A stretch of DNA of 64,000 nucleotides from Saprospirales bacterium (lineage in GTDB: Bacteria > Bacteroidota > Bacteroidia > Chitinophagales > Saprospiraceae). The notes under the pieces are model-generated. The model was not told where the DNA came from and did no database searches. It was given only the letters and a program-made list of their open reading frames with translations. The stretch is taken from the NCBI GenBank assembly GCA_002698985.1, contig PAAY01000039.1, forward strand, positions 1 through 64,000. Direction: 5' to 3'. Below are positions 16,200 through 26,234 of the stretch, one piece after another. Each line of letters starts with the position of its first letter. Within the stretch, counting starts at the first letter, position 1. Position numbers and translations under genes: made by a program.

Positions 16200-19100
16200 T
16201 TACCTGAGTATAACCAGCTTTTCAAAGTCGCTTTCACCTTCGATGGCTTCATCACTGGCATTGGTTCTGACTTTCACTTTGTAGAGATAAACTCCCTTTG
16301 CCAGCGGGTCTCCGTAGTCGTCTCGGCCATCCCAGGGAATGCAATTATCGGTGCCTAAACGGTAGCCATCGGGAATTATTCTTTGCTGCAAAGTTTTTAT
16401 CAGGCGGCCTGATACGGTATAGATCTGCACCATCACATCCAACTCAGCACCAGACAAATTGTGCTCAAACATGAAGCAAGTCGAACTTGTAAAAGGGTTT
16501 GGATAATTCAGCACATGGTCAAGTGCAGCAACGGCATTGGAAGCCACCACAAATTCGGTATAGCCTTCAGCCGGATTGTTGGCCACATCCCAGGCGCTCA
16601 CTTTTATCTGGTGTCGGCCTTCGGCCAAACTGCTGAGCGGAAAGCGGGCCTCACCGCTGGTGTAATCATCCAATGAAGCTTCGTAAAAATCATTCAGGAT
16701 GTGGGTATTCTTTGAATCGTCATCCAAAATGGCGGCAAGGTCGTGGCCGATACTGTTACCGGCAACGTTGATGCCATTATCGTCTTTGAGCTTAACAAGC
16801 AGGGTAGGATTTTCGTCAGTGATGCCGCCGAAGACGAAATTTTCATCGTTCATAAACACCTGCACCTGCGGCCCCTGATTGTCAGCCAGTGCATTGGGGT
16901 CAGTGCCGCCCACGAAGATATCGCGGTAATTGCCGGCAGCATCAACCAGGTCAGCCTCATCGGCTGCATAGTAGCTGAACTTACTTTTACCGAAGGCATA
17001 ATTGATATCCTTCGGAACAACAAAGGTGTACTTGAACTTGCCATTGACGACGCTGGCCCGCCCTTTGAAAATGAGGTTTTTCTGAAGATCAAAATCGAAA
17101 TAAGGACTGCCCGGATCCTGTGACAGGGTGCGGTACATCACCTTTTTGTCATAAATGGTTGGGTATATCACACCGTTGAAGTCTTCAATCAGGTTTCCGT
17201 TATCATCCCTTATTTCCCCTTCTACAGTAACTTTCTGCAAAGCACGGATGGTGTCCAGTGCACCTGTGTTCATTTCCTGCTCGTCAATTTTAGTCATCAC
17301 AATATTGTGCATCGGCAATGCCATCTTCTGAGAGGGATCACCGAGGAGTGTATATTTCCGTGAGTTGGTATTGTCACTGGTTTTATTTTTCCCCAACCGA
17401 AGTGCTTCACCCAGTGCGGGCAATTCCCCTGAGATTTTATTGAACAAGGTGTCTAATGAAGCCTGGGTCAATCTTTTATTGGCACTCGCAAACACGGGTC
17501 TCACAGTAGTATATAGTGCAATAGCTCCTCCCTTGTCATGAAGGAAGGCCAGTTCACCGGCAGAAGTAAAAGCAGGATTGTCGTAGGCGGCAAAGGAACA
17601 AGTAGCAGTAACGATCAGTGGCAGTTTTTCAAAATTCTCCCAACTGAGTATATCTTCTATTTTGAGAACCCGCTCCTGCGCCCAGCCTTTGGTGCCACCA
17701 TGGCCCAGATATACCATAGCTGCCACACCTTTGAAAATATCATTGTTGATGGCTTCTGTTGCCAATGGCACCCTTGTTCCTCCCGGAGTGGACACTTGCT
17801 CAAAAGCATCAAGATAAATTTTGTCAATGTTAAGATTAGGGTACTTTGATTCCAACACTTTGGTTATTGCATTTCCATCACGAACGTGAAGGTTATTGTC
17901 TTCATCGTCACAAACAAAAGCTATGCGGTTGCGCCAGTCTTTGAGGGTGATGGGCTGTGAATCGTAGTGGATAATTTTATCCACCACCCCATTGGCCTCC
18001 TCCAGTGTATTCACTGGCAGCCGCCCTACGGCAATGTCCAATGCTCCGAAACTGATACTCCCGCCCTCGTTGTCATCGAGCAGGGCGTAAAAGTCATCAG
18101 AGGGATAGGAATAAATGGGGCTGGTTGAGTTGGCCGTTTCCCAGACGGGGATGTAATCACCTGCCAGTTTGTAAATGTCTCTGGCATCGAAAGAACCATC
18201 GCCAAAGAGCAGCAAGTACCTGAATTGTTCCGGTGCCCTTTCATAGAGCATCTTCGCAAAATCCCGAATGGCTGCGGGGTCCTTCCGGCCGGAGGAAAAT
18301 TCGTTGTACAATTGTTCAACGTCCACCATCGCCACATCCAGTCCGCTGAAATTGATTCGGTGGTCCGCCAATCTCTGGGCTGCCTCCAAAAATTTGGAAT
18401 GGTACAGTATGACCAGATCGGCAGAGGTGATGCCGTGGATGTTCTGATTGGGTATGGCGCCGACGGCCTCCGGTGTGAGGAAGCCGGCATTGTCGTTGAA
18501 TGCGATAAACTCAGCCAGTTCATTGGTATTTGCAACGAAAGAGAACACATCGCCGGTGAGGCTTCCCAACTGGTTTGCCGGCACCTGCGGATTGGTAATG
18601 TTCCAAACCCTGGTCCTTGCACTGGCACCACTGAGGTTAAATTCCGTGGCATTGTAACCAATGGAATACAGATCACGAAAGCGCATCTGATCCTCAGTCA
18701 GGTTCAGCTTTCTCCGGAAATTGACTTCGATGTAATCGAGCCAGCCTTCGTTAAAGCTGTTGGAAGGCCGAATGAACTCAAGTTCGATATTGAAATTGTC
18801 AGTTCCGGGGGTGAATTCGCCCTGCACACTCAACGCACTTGCGAAAAGGTCAATTGAGCCGCCGCCTGTTGAAGAAAAAGTATTGCTGGTAAATACAGTA
18901 CCATTTGCCGTTACGCTGAACCGGCCGGTTTGCCCACTCTGGATTCTACCCGCAAATACTGCCTTCAGATAGGCTGGCGCCGTGCCCACTAAATCGGGGA
19001 CGAGAAATTCCTCATCGTAAGATTTTGATTCCGTCACTTTGAAATAATCTCCAAACCACTGCTTTCCGGAACCTTCGCCGTAAGACCAGTCGTGCATAAT

Positions 19101-20060
19101 GTTTCGCTCGTCCTTTTCATACCGAAGGAAGTCGTTGAACTCAGAAGTGCTGTGATCGGAATTCTGAAGAGAAGCCACATCCTGCACACGCAGGCCGGTG
19201 CCACTGCCAATTTTCAAGAAGTAGTAATTGCGGTCGTCGTAAATGTTTTTGGGAACGGAAAAGGTCTGTGTGGTTTCGTCGTAATAATGTTTGTCGGGTC
19301 CTTCTGCATACATTAGTATGTAGTCACCGCTATTGAAACTGCCGTCATCTTCGCCTATTACCTGTATGGCGTTCTCAATCAGGTCATCCGGTCTTTCCAC
19401 GCTGTTAGCCTCCGGCAACATTCCACCGCCATTGCCATAGATCCGTATGGCCCGGGGGTCAATGCTCTCTACCGGCACACCCAACTGGTTTTTCAGAAAA
19501 TCGAAATCCAGTTTGTACATGCCGGTTTCAGCCACTGCAAATTTGAAAATCTGCCCATCCATGAGCACAGATTCGGTTGTGTGGCCATTGCGCACCTTGA
19601 GTGGCTCAGGCTGGGGCTCAAAATTTAACCGAAGGGAAAAAGAGGTAAGTTTCTCAACTTGCCCGCCGCCCGTTTTCCGAAGGGGAACAAAATAAATGCG
19701 GGCGTAGTATTCCGAGCGTTCTTTCTCAACCACAACCCTGACCTGAACCTGCTCGGTAAGGAATGGTGAATCTTCGAGAAAAGCTGCATCCAGGTTTTCG
19801 TACTTCGCACTGGTAAAAACCGCAGATACTTTCCCGAACTGATCGAGCAGGAAGCGCTCTGAGAAAACCGGCAAACTTCCAAATTCGTCCAGGTAAACAG
19901 CATCCTCAAAACGGATCAGTTCAACGGGCTCACTGTCCTCGGCCATCTGGATGGTGAGGGGTTCTTCCCATGCCAGGGTTTTGCTAAAGCTTGTCGGTAA
20001 TTTTGCAAAAACGCTGTTTAGTGCGAGCAGGCAGGCGGCTACCGTAAAAAGATTCTTCAT
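16200..20060 (-). CDS. porU: Type IX secretion C-terminal signal peptidase PorU
   Basis: PorU is the cell-surface gingipain-like (C25) sortase that removes T9SS C-terminal signals and attaches cargo to the outer surface. The 1286-residue protein starts at the ATG at 20060. An in-frame ATG at 20120 would only add 20 residues before a good signal peptide. Catalytic His lies in MVYLGHGGTKGW (about 785) and Cys in VTATCSFAAYD (about 820). A long beta-rich N-terminal part precedes the peptidase domain. The protein itself ends in a type A sorting-like module (LNYPNPFTSSTCF, then GVYLYKVKV). porV follows on the same strand. Confidence 0.95.
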   Translation of the reverse strand: MKNLFTVAACLLALNSVFAKLPTSFSKTLAWEEPLTIQMAEDSEPVELIRFEDAVYLDEFGSLPVFSERFLLDQFGKVSAVFTSAKYENLDAAFLEDSPFLTEQVQVRVVVEKERSEYYARIYFVPLRKTGGGQVEKLTSFSLRLNFEPQPEPLKVRNGHTTESVLMDGQIFKFAVAETGMYKLDFDFLKNQLGVPVESIDPRAIRIYGNGGGMLPEANSVERPDDLIENAIQVIGEDDGSFNSGDYILMYAEGPDKHYYDETTQTFSVPKNIYDDRNYYFLKIGSGTGLRVQDVASLQNSDHSTSEFNDFLRYEKDERNIMHDWSYGEGSGKQWFGDYFKVTESKSYDEEFLVPDLVGTAPAYLKAVFAGRIQSGQTGRFSVTANGTVFTSNTFSSTGGGSIDLFASALSVQGEFTPGTDNFNIELEFIRPSNSFNEGWLDYIEVNFRRKLNLTEDQMRFRDLYSIGYNATEFNLSGASARTRVWNITNPQVPANQLGSLTGDVFSFVANTNELAEFIAFNDNAGFLTPEAVGAIPNQNIHGITSADLVILYHSKFLEAAQRLADHRINFSGLDVAMVDVEQLYNEFSSGRKDPAAIRDFAKMLYERAPEQFRYLLLFGDGSFDARDIYKLAGDYIPVWETANSTSPIYSYPSDDFYALLDDNEGGSISFGALDIAVGRLPVNTLEEANGVVDKIIHYDSQPITLKDWRNRIAFVCDDEDNNLHVRDGNAITKVLESKYPNLNIDKIYLDAFEQVSTPGGTRVPLATEAINNDIFKGVAAMVYLGHGGTKGWAQERVLKIEDILSWENFEKLPLIVTATCSFAAYDNPAFTSAGELAFLHDKGGAIALYTTVRPVFASANKRLTQASLDTLFNKISGELPALGEALRLGKNKTSDNTNSRKYTLLGDPSQKMALPMHNIVMTKIDEQEMNTGALDTIRALQKVTVEGEIRDDNGNLIEDFNGVIYPTIYDKKVMYRTLSQDPGSPYFDFDLQKNLIFKGRASVVNGKFKYTFVVPKDINYAFGKSKFSYYAADEADLVDAAGNYRDIFVGGTDPNALADNQGPQVQVFMNDENFVFGGITDENPTLLVKLKDDNGINVAGNSIGHDLAAILDDDSKNTHILNDFYEASLDDYTSGEARFPLSSLAEGRHQIKVSAWDVANNPAEGYTEFVVASNAVAALDHVLNYPNPFTSSTCFMFEHNLSGAELDVMVQIYTVSGRLIKTLQQRIIPDGYRLGTDNCIPWDGRDDYGDPLAKGVYLYKVKVRTNASDEAIEGESDFEKLVILR

Positions 20061-20268
20061 AACTTGCAGTTTACACAATCTTTGGGTGAGGGTTCTACAG
20101 GTGTTCTCATCAAAATGCATTTCTTAGCACCTGCAATCTCGGACTCTCAAGAAACGTTGAGAAAGCACCTGTATGGCAATTTCCTCTTTTTTAACATGGT
20201 CGCAGAGCTTACAAAAGAGGCAAACAAAAATAAGCCTTTTGTTGCCCTGCACTCAATCCGGATGGTCA

Positions 20269-21312
20269 ATGCTGAGACAAATAACACTTATCTTCATTTT
20301 GGCAGGCACATTGGGTGCCAGTTTGCTGGCACAAGATCCGGTGTTCACGCAGTTCAATGCCACGCCATTAGCCATCAACCCGGCTTTTGCCGGCACCACC
20401 CTTGCTCCCAGATTTGCAGCCAGCTACCGCAATGAATGGCCCTCCCACTCTGATGCCGGGGTCACCGCTTATGCCACCTACGCCGCTTCTTACGACCAGT
20501 TTTTCACACCCTTCAACAGCGGCTTTGGCCTAATGGTAATGACGGACGATGCCGGAGGCGGATTGCTGAAAACGTCCATGGTGAATGCAGCATATGCTTA
20601 CCAGGTCAGCGTCAGCAATGATTTTGGGATGAAGTTGGGCATACAGGCTGGCTTCCGGCAACTGCGGCTTGATTGGGACCGACTCATCTTCCTCGACCAA
20701 CTTGATCCCCTCACCGGACCTTTGGATCCTTCGGGAAACCCAAACCCTACCAACGAGATACCACCAGAATCTTTGACGAAGACCCACTTCGATGTGGGGG
20801 CCGGCCTGCTGGTTTACACACCCGCGTTCTACGGTGGCATAGCACTGCACCACCTGACCACTCCTTCGGAAGGATTCATCCGTTCCGGAACGGGATTGGA
20901 AGAGGGGCTGCCTCTGCGATTGACCCTCCAGGCCGGTGCTGAACTCACACTTCTGCCGGGCAATAACAGGATACCGTCAACGTTTATCGCACCGGCCATC
21001 CTCTTTGTAAAGCAGGGAGACCAGGGGCAGGTGAACGTCGGCACCCATTTGAGCAGAGGGCCGCTTGCAGTGGGAGGATTTTACCGCCATGCTTTCACCA
21101 ATTCTGACGCCCTCATCGGAACCGTCAGTTTCCAATACGAAGTGTTCAAAATCGGGTACAGCTATGATTTTACGGTGGCCAGCGGATTGGAAGTGCCTGA
21201 TTCCGGTGGCTCTCACGAAATTTCGCTTTTGATCAATCTCGACAACAGCGAAACTCAGCGTAGAAAGCGCTATGCTGAACGCTACAACGACTGTTTCAAA
21301 ATTTTTCGCTGA
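20269..21312 (+). CDS. PorP/SprF family type IX secretion membrane protein
   Basis: This 347-residue outer-membrane protein has a signal peptide (MLRQITLIFILAGTLGAS, then LLAQ) and the family-defining QDPVFTQFNATPLAINPAFAGT directly after it. Beta strands continue to LSRGPLAVGGFYRHAF and FKIGYSYDFTVA. The ATG at 20269 is chosen because it starts the signal peptide. The frame is open upstream without coding character. PorP/SprF proteins pair with T9SS cargo carrying type B signals or with the PorE/PorKLMN machinery. The gene sits between divergent porU and gldJ, which supports a T9SS role. No large SprB-like partner is adjacent. Confidence 0.9.
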   Translation: MLRQITLIFILAGTLGASLLAQDPVFTQFNATPLAINPAFAGTTLAPRFAASYRNEWPSHSDAGVTAYATYAASYDQFFTPFNSGFGLMVMTDDAGGGLLKTSMVNAAYAYQVSVSNDFGMKLGIQAGFRQLRLDWDRLIFLDQLDPLTGPLDPSGNPNPTNEIPPESLTKTHFDVGAGLLVYTPAFYGGIALHHLTTPSEGFIRSGTGLEEGLPLRLTLQAGAELTLLPGNNRIPSTFIAPAILFVKQGDQGQVNVGTHLSRGPLAVGGFYRHAFTNSDALIGTVSFQYEVFKIGYSYDFTVASGLEVPDSGGSHEISLLINLDNSETQRRKRYAERYNDCFKIFR

Positions 21313-21383
21313 TAAATTTGCAATCCCGAAAAATAAAAAGTGGAAAATAGACGTCAGGCAGGTGTTAAAAACCACCCTGCACG

Positions 21384-21412
21384 TTGTTTAGAAATCTACT
21401 TTCCTATATTTG
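21384..21412 (+). promoter_or_regulatory. gldJ promoter
   Basis: TATATTTG (21405-21412) matches TAnnTTTG, and TTG (21384-21386) lies 18 bases upstream as -33 element. This gives a leader of about 33 nt to the gldJ ATG. It is the best promoter match in the window. Confidence 0.65.
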
Positions 21413-21451
21413 CGGGTCTATAATTCATCGTATAAACTCTTTTTTAAAGTG

Positions 21452-22957
21452 ATGAGAAATTTGTTGAAGTTAAATTCGCTTTTCATCCTCGCCATCATGC
21501 TGATTTTGAGCGCCTGCAGCAAGAAAGAGCGCTCGGCAACCACTGGTTGGCAATACAATGACGCTGACTGGGGCGGATTCGAAAAAACCGATTATGAAGG
21601 ACAGGTGACCGGTCCTAACCTCGTGTTGGTTGAAGGTGGTACCTTCACCATGGGTCTGACCGATCAGGACGTGATGTTTGAATGGAATGCCGTACCCCGC
21701 AGGGTTACCGTAGGTTCATTCTACATGGACGAAACAGAAGTTTCAAACATTGACTACCGGGAATACCTCTACTGGTTGAAACGCGTATTCGGTGAATCAT
21801 ATCCCGAGGTGTACCTCAATGCACTTCCGGACACCTTGGTTTGGCGTGAAGAACTTGCCTATAACGAACCACTGGTAGAAACCTACTTCCGCTACCCTTC
21901 CTATGACAACTACCCTGTGGTAGGTGTCAACTGGCTCCAGGCCAACGACTACGCCAAATGGCGTACCGACAGGGTGAATGAGATGATTCTCATAGAGCGC
22001 GGTATTCTGAACCCCAATCCCGAACAAAAAGACGAAGACAACTTCAACACGGAAGCATATCTGGCAGGACAATACCAAGGTAGTGTCCGCAAGAACATGA
22101 AAGACATCCGCACCGGCGGTGAAAGGCCAGTCAGGTTTGAGGATGGCATCATGCTTCCGGAATACCGCCTGCCAACTGAGGCCGAGTGGGAATACGCTGC
22201 CGTCGGACTGCGCGGCAACATGGTTTCGGAAAAAGACGAGCGGATCTCTGACCGCCGTATCTATCCCTGGAACGGAAACACCGTTCGCTACCAGAAGCGT
22301 GACAAATACCAGGGTAAGATCCTCGCCAACTTCAAGCGTGGAAAAGGTGACTACATGGGTATGGCCGGCAACCTCAATGATGCCGCACCGTTCCCGGGTC
22401 CGGTTCGCCAATACTTCCCCAACGATTACGGCCTCTACAACATGGCCGGTAACGTAAACGAATGGACCATGGACCTCTACCGTCCAATGACCAGCGTTAC
22501 AATCAGGGATGTTGAACAGCAGGACCTGAACCCATTCCGTGGTAATAAATTCAAAACCAAAGTACTCGATGAAGACGGCAAGCCGGTTGAAAAAGACAGC
22601 CTCGGCCGCCTGCGCTACCGCTATGTTGAGGACGACGAAGTGGCCACCCGTGAAAACTACAAAGTAGGTCAGCCATACAACTACCTCGACGGTGACAAGC
22701 AGTCTGAAGCTTTCTATGATTACGGTAAGCACACCCTCATCAGCGACAAGGCTCGCGTGATCAAAGGTGGTTCATGGGCAGACCGTGCCTACTGGCTCAG
22801 CCCGGGTGCAAGGCGCTTCCGTGACGAAGACAAAGCCTACCGTGACCTTGGTTTCCGCTGCGCCATGACCCGCACCGGTGGACCAACCGGTAACGAAGAC
22901 GCTGCCGGCATTACCTTCAAAACGAAGCAGAACAAAGTGAAGCGTCGCTACAAGTAA
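21452..22957 (+). CDS. gldJ: Gliding motility lipoprotein GldJ
   Basis: GldJ is an outer-membrane-associated lipoprotein needed for gliding and for stable T9SS function. The 501-residue protein begins with a lipoprotein signal (ILSACSK, Cys about 23). It then carries a formylglycine-generating-enzyme-like (SUMF1) fold: LVEGGTFTMG, ETEVSNIDYREYLYWLKRVF, YPVVGVNWLQANDYAKWRTD, LPTEAEWEYAA, NVNEWTMDLY and KGGSWADRAYWLSPGARR. The EYLYWLKRVFGESYPEV block separates GldJ from GldK. The start at 21452 is preferred over 21410 because it directly precedes the lipoprotein signal. Terminator downstream; murF follows. Confidence 0.95.
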   Translation: MRNLLKLNSLFILAIMLILSACSKKERSATTGWQYNDADWGGFEKTDYEGQVTGPNLVLVEGGTFTMGLTDQDVMFEWNAVPRRVTVGSFYMDETEVSNIDYREYLYWLKRVFGESYPEVYLNALPDTLVWREELAYNEPLVETYFRYPSYDNYPVVGVNWLQANDYAKWRTDRVNEMILIERGILNPNPEQKDEDNFNTEAYLAGQYQGSVRKNMKDIRTGGERPVRFEDGIMLPEYRLPTEAEWEYAAVGLRGNMVSEKDERISDRRIYPWNGNTVRYQKRDKYQGKILANFKRGKGDYMGMAGNLNDAAPFPGPVRQYFPNDYGLYNMAGNVNEWTMDLYRPMTSVTIRDVEQQDLNPFRGNKFKTKVLDEDGKPVEKDSLGRLRYRYVEDDEVATRENYKVGQPYNYLDGDKQSEAFYDYGKHTLISDKARVIKGGSWADRAYWLSPGARRFRDEDKAYRDLGFRCAMTRTGGPTGNEDAAGITFKTKQNKVKRRYK

Positions 22958-22974
22958 GCCGCTTCCGTAAAGGG

Positions 22975-23016
22975 AAAATCTCCACTTTCAGCCTTTTGGA
23001 AGTGGAGATTTTTTTT
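22975..23016 (+). terminator. Rho-independent terminator of gldJ
   Basis: AAAATCTCCACTT (22975-22987) and AAGTGGAGATTTT (23000-23012) form a 13-bp stem followed by more T (to 23016), 18 bases after the gldJ stop. Confidence 0.92.
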
Positions 23017-23047
23017 GCCCGTTCCATAACTCTTGTACTTTCACCCA

Positions 23048-24379
23048 ATGAGGGACATAGGAGCATTATACGAACTATTCAAAGCACACCCCATCATCTG
23101 CACCGACAGCAGAAAGGTGGAGCCAGGCTGCCTGTTTTTTGCCCTGAAAGGCGAAAACTTTGACGGCAATCGCTTCGCAAAACAGGCACTCGACAAAGGA
23201 GCAGCCTTTGCGGTCATAGACGACCCGGCATTTGCGCTTTCCGACAAATACATCCTCGTTTCAGATGTTCTGCACACACTGCAGCGGCTTGCCCAGTTCC
23301 ATCGCCATCAGTTTCTCATCCCCTTCCTGGCTATTACCGGCTCAAACGGAAAGACCACTACCAAAGAACTGATCAGCCAGGTGCTGGCCAGCCACTACCG
23401 GATTTATGCTACCCGGGGAAACCTCAACAACCACATCGGCGTGCCACTGACCTTGCTGGCCATTCCAGAAGAGGCCGAAATTGCCGTAGTGGAGATGGGA
23501 GCCAACCACCAGGGTGAGATAGCAGTGCTTTGTGAGATAGCCCACCCGACGCATGGCATCATCACCAACATTGGCAGGGCTCACCTGGAAGGTTTTGGAG
23601 GCCTGGAAGGTGTCAAAAAAGGGAAATCGGAACTGTACCGTTACCTCGCAGCCCACAATGGCGTCGCCTTCGTCAACAAAGATGAAGAGCACCTACAGGA
23701 ACTGCTCTCCCCTGCACAGCGGGCGGTATTTTACCGAAGGACGACATCCTTCGATCCGCACTCACTTGACTTTCAGGTGCGACTGGAGCAGGCAGAGCCA
23801 CACATTCAGATCACCTTCTGGGACGAATATGAACGGCCATACACTGCCAACAGCAAGCTGTCAGGGATGCACAATTACCAGAATGTCATGACAGCCGTTG
23901 CCATCGGGCAGTATTTCAAAGTGCCGGAGCGGAAAATTGCAGCAGCCATCGAAAGCTATACACCCCAAAACATGCGCTCTCAATGGATTACTACCGGAAC
24001 CACCCAAATCCTGCTCGATGCTTACAATGCCAACCCAACCAGTGTGGCCAAGACCCTGGATTACTTTGCCGGCCTCGACAAACCGCATAAAATCGCCATA
24101 CTCGGTGCCATGAAGGAACTGGGTGATTACAGTGCCGAAGAACACGAACGCATCGCCCGGCAAGCCTCCCGGCTTGATTTTGAGAAGATAATTCTGGTGG
24201 GGGATGAGTTCAAAGAAGCGGCCAGACAGATCGCAGCACTCCATTTCGACGACACACATGCATTGGCTGAATGGTACCGGCAGCAAGACTTCTCCGGCTG
24301 CACCATACTCATCAAAGGATCCAGAAGCATGAGGCTGGAATCACTGCTCAACAACGACAACACAGAACATGCTCAGTAA
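23048..24379 (+). CDS. murF: UDP-N-acetylmuramoyl-tripeptide--D-alanyl-D-alanine ligase
   Basis: MurF adds D-Ala-D-Ala to the UDP-MurNAc-tripeptide, the last cytoplasmic step of the peptidoglycan precursor. The 443-residue protein has the three Mur-ligase domains. The N-domain has CTDSRKVEPGCLFFALKGE. The ATP-binding domain has AITGSNGKTTTKELI (95-109), ATRGNLNNHIGVPLTLL and VVEMGANHQGEIA. The C-domain has LLDAYNANPTSV and ILGAMKELGD. The ATG at 23048 fits the family start better than the TTG at 23033. The end overlaps the next gene by 11 bases, so the two are cotranscribed. Confidence 0.96.
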   Translation: MRDIGALYELFKAHPIICTDSRKVEPGCLFFALKGENFDGNRFAKQALDKGAAFAVIDDPAFALSDKYILVSDVLHTLQRLAQFHRHQFLIPFLAITGSNGKTTTKELISQVLASHYRIYATRGNLNNHIGVPLTLLAIPEEAEIAVVEMGANHQGEIAVLCEIAHPTHGIITNIGRAHLEGFGGLEGVKKGKSELYRYLAAHNGVAFVNKDEEHLQELLSPAQRAVFYRRTTSFDPHSLDFQVRLEQAEPHIQITFWDEYERPYTANSKLSGMHNYQNVMTAVAIGQYFKVPERKIAAAIESYTPQNMRSQWITTGTTQILLDAYNANPTSVAKTLDYFAGLDKPHKIAILGAMKELGDYSAEEHERIARQASRLDFEKIILVGDEFKEAARQIAALHFDDTHALAEWYRQQDFSGCTILIKGSRSMRLESLLNNDNTEHAQ

Positions 24380-25565
24380 CAAGATCAAAGACCTGGCAAG
24401 CAGGAACCATCCTGAGATAGTTTCCATCCGGCGGCACCTCCACATGCATCCCGAATTGTCTTACCAGGAAAAAGAAACGGGGCTATTCATCGCCGCCAAA
24501 CTGAATGAATGGGGCATCCGCCACGAACACGGATGGGCCGAAAACGGGGTGGTCGCCTTTATTGAAGGTCAGACACCCGAATCAGCCGTCATTGCACTGC
24601 GTGCCGACATCGATGCCCTGCCCATCCAGGAGGCCAACGATGTCCCCTACTGCTCCCAAAACCCTGGTGTGATGCACGCCTGCGGACACGATGTGCACAC
24701 CGCCAGCCTCTTGGGCACTGCTTTTATCCTCAATCAATTGAAGGCCCATTTCCGTGGCACTGTCAAACTGATCTTTCAACCGGCTGAAGAAAAACTGCCC
24801 GGGGGAGCGTCCATCCTCATTAAAGAGGGAGTGTTGCAAAAACCACCAAAACCAGCGGAGATCCTCGGCCAGCATGTGCTACCGGAATTGCCCGCCGGAA
24901 AAGTTGGCATCCGTGAAGGCATGTTCATGGCCAGCGCCGACGAGATTTACATGACAGTAACCGGGAAGGGCGGACATGCTGCTGCACCTCACCAGGTGAT
25001 CGACCCGGTTTTTATCACTTCGCAAATCATCGTCGCTTTGCAACAGGTGGTCAGCCGCCTGGCAAACCCCATCATCCCATCAGTGCTTTCCTTCGGCAAA
25101 ATCAACTCCACGGGTGGGGCCACCAATGTGATTCCCAACGAAGTTAAAGTGGAAGGCACCTTTCGTACCATGGATGAAATCTGGCGGGCCAAAGCCCTGT
25201 CATCCATCGAGCAGGTTGCAACGGGCATTGCCAAAAGCCTCGGAGGCTTTTGCGAAGTGAGAATAGAAAAAGGCTATCCATGCCTCATCAACGAACCCAA
25301 ACTTACCCGAAGGGTGAAAAAACACGCCATCGACTACCTGGGCGCTGACAAAGTGGTGGAAATACCGATGCGGATGACAGCAGAAGATTTTGCTTACTAC
25401 TCACAGGTGCTGCCCGCCTGCTTTTACCGGCTAGGCACAGCCAATGAAAAGAAAGGGATCAACTCACCGATTCATACCAACACATTCGATGTGGATGAAA
25501 AATGCCTGGAAACAGGCGCCGGCCTGATGGCATGGCTGGCCGTAAAAGAACTGGAAGGGCTTTGA
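24369..25565 (+). CDS. M20D family amidohydrolase (N-acyl-amino acid / hippurate hydrolase type)
   Basis: This 398-residue zinc amidohydrolase is of the M20D type, which splits N-acyl amino acids such as hippurate or N-acetyl-L-amino acids. Metal motifs are HACGHDVHTA (Cys105, His107), FQPAEE (Glu140-141) and GQHVLPELPAGKVGIR. The dimerisation domain contains KGGHAAAPHQVIDP. It overlaps murF by 11 bases, so it is in the same operon. It might also act on diaminopimelate derivatives, but nothing in the sequence decides. A strong terminator follows. It is cytoplasmic, with no signal peptide. Confidence 0.9.
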   Translation: MLSNKIKDLASRNHPEIVSIRRHLHMHPELSYQEKETGLFIAAKLNEWGIRHEHGWAENGVVAFIEGQTPESAVIALRADIDALPIQEANDVPYCSQNPGVMHACGHDVHTASLLGTAFILNQLKAHFRGTVKLIFQPAEEKLPGGASILIKEGVLQKPPKPAEILGQHVLPELPAGKVGIREGMFMASADEIYMTVTGKGGHAAAPHQVIDPVFITSQIIVALQQVVSRLANPIIPSVLSFGKINSTGGATNVIPNEVKVEGTFRTMDEIWRAKALSSIEQVATGIAKSLGGFCEVRIEKGYPCLINEPKLTRRVKKHAIDYLGADKVVEIPMRMTAEDFAYYSQVLPACFYRLGTANEKKGINSPIHTNTFDVDEKCLETGAGLMAWLAVKELEGL

Positions 25566-25593
25566 GAAAATGAGACAAGCAGTTCAAAAGCAG

Positions 25594-25627
25594 AAGAGGG
25601 AGCCATGATCGTTCACAGCTCCCTCTT
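25594..25627. terminator. Bidirectional terminator
   Basis: AAGAGGGAGC (25594-25603) pairs with GCTCCCTCTT (25618-25627), followed by TCTTTTG. It closes the murF-amidohydrolase operon and also lies 10 bases past the stop of the small minus-strand gene at 25637. Confidence 0.85.
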
Positions 25628-25636
25628 TCTTTTGCG

Positions 25637-25741
25637 TTAATACGTGGAATTTCTCTTTAGCTTCTCTGAGACCCAGTTGGTGAGGGTGATGATACCGCCA
25701 CCAATAAGAAAAGCACCTAATGCAAGTTGGAGGATCAGCAT
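25637..25741 (-). CDS. Tiny single-pass membrane peptide, 34 residues (paralogue A)
   Basis: The minus strand encodes 34 residues: MLI start, a hydrophobic stretch with AFLIGGGIITL, then a polar basic tail (NWVSEKLKRNSTY). It would span the inner membrane once. The next small gene upstream encodes a paralogue that matches at 12 of 33 positions without gaps (M-L-I-x3-A-x2-A-F-x2-G-G-x-I-x4-N-x3-E-x3-R). Both share ACTCAAAAAC shortly before the ATG. Paralogy plus the terminator just downstream make this a real gene. Its size, MLI start, single membrane helix and charged tail recall type I toxins of the Fst/PepA1 kind, but this is inference. Confidence 0.65.
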   Translation of the reverse strand: MLILQLALGAFLIGGGIITLTNWVSEKLKRNSTY

Positions 25742-26234
25742 AACTTAAACCGTTTTTGAGTGTGATAAATCTGGTTTTGAGCATGTGCCTGAATGACTAA
25801 GGTGAGGTCTGCAAAGGGTGGGTTGTTCAGAGAAATCGCACTTTTCTATCCCGTGCTGACCAAAACCCCACCTGCAAGCAGGCAGCAATTCGTTTTGGAC
25901 AAAAACACGGGATTGAAAAAGTGTTCTGATAGTGCGAGGAAAGCAGTTTAGAGAATTGCGAAGCGAACTTAATTGATGATAAATCAATGTACGTAAGGCA
26001 TTCGTAATTAGCCTGTGAAACTGCTAATCCAGGTAAGACAATTACCTTGCCAATTGAGTGTTGACAATAATACGATAAGACCTTTTTAAAATTTGGTGTG
26101 CAGGCTTACTGACAGTACAAGGGAAGGGTGGTGCTTGCACCGGCAGGTGCAAACGAAACATCTTTAAAATGGAGTAGATAAACGGATAACATAGGATATG
26201 TTGTGATGGGGTAAAATCGGGCTGAGAGCGCCTG
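25742..26234. other. Non-coding stretch between the two small peptide genes
   Basis: There is no accepted gene here. It contains the short palindrome CCTGCAAGCAGG (25871-25882) and the hairpin TTGCACC-GGCA-GGTGCAA (26135-26152). The hairpin lies 83 bases past the stop of paralogue B on the minus strand. There is room for an antisense or regulatory RNA, but no promoter was recognised. Confidence 0.45.
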
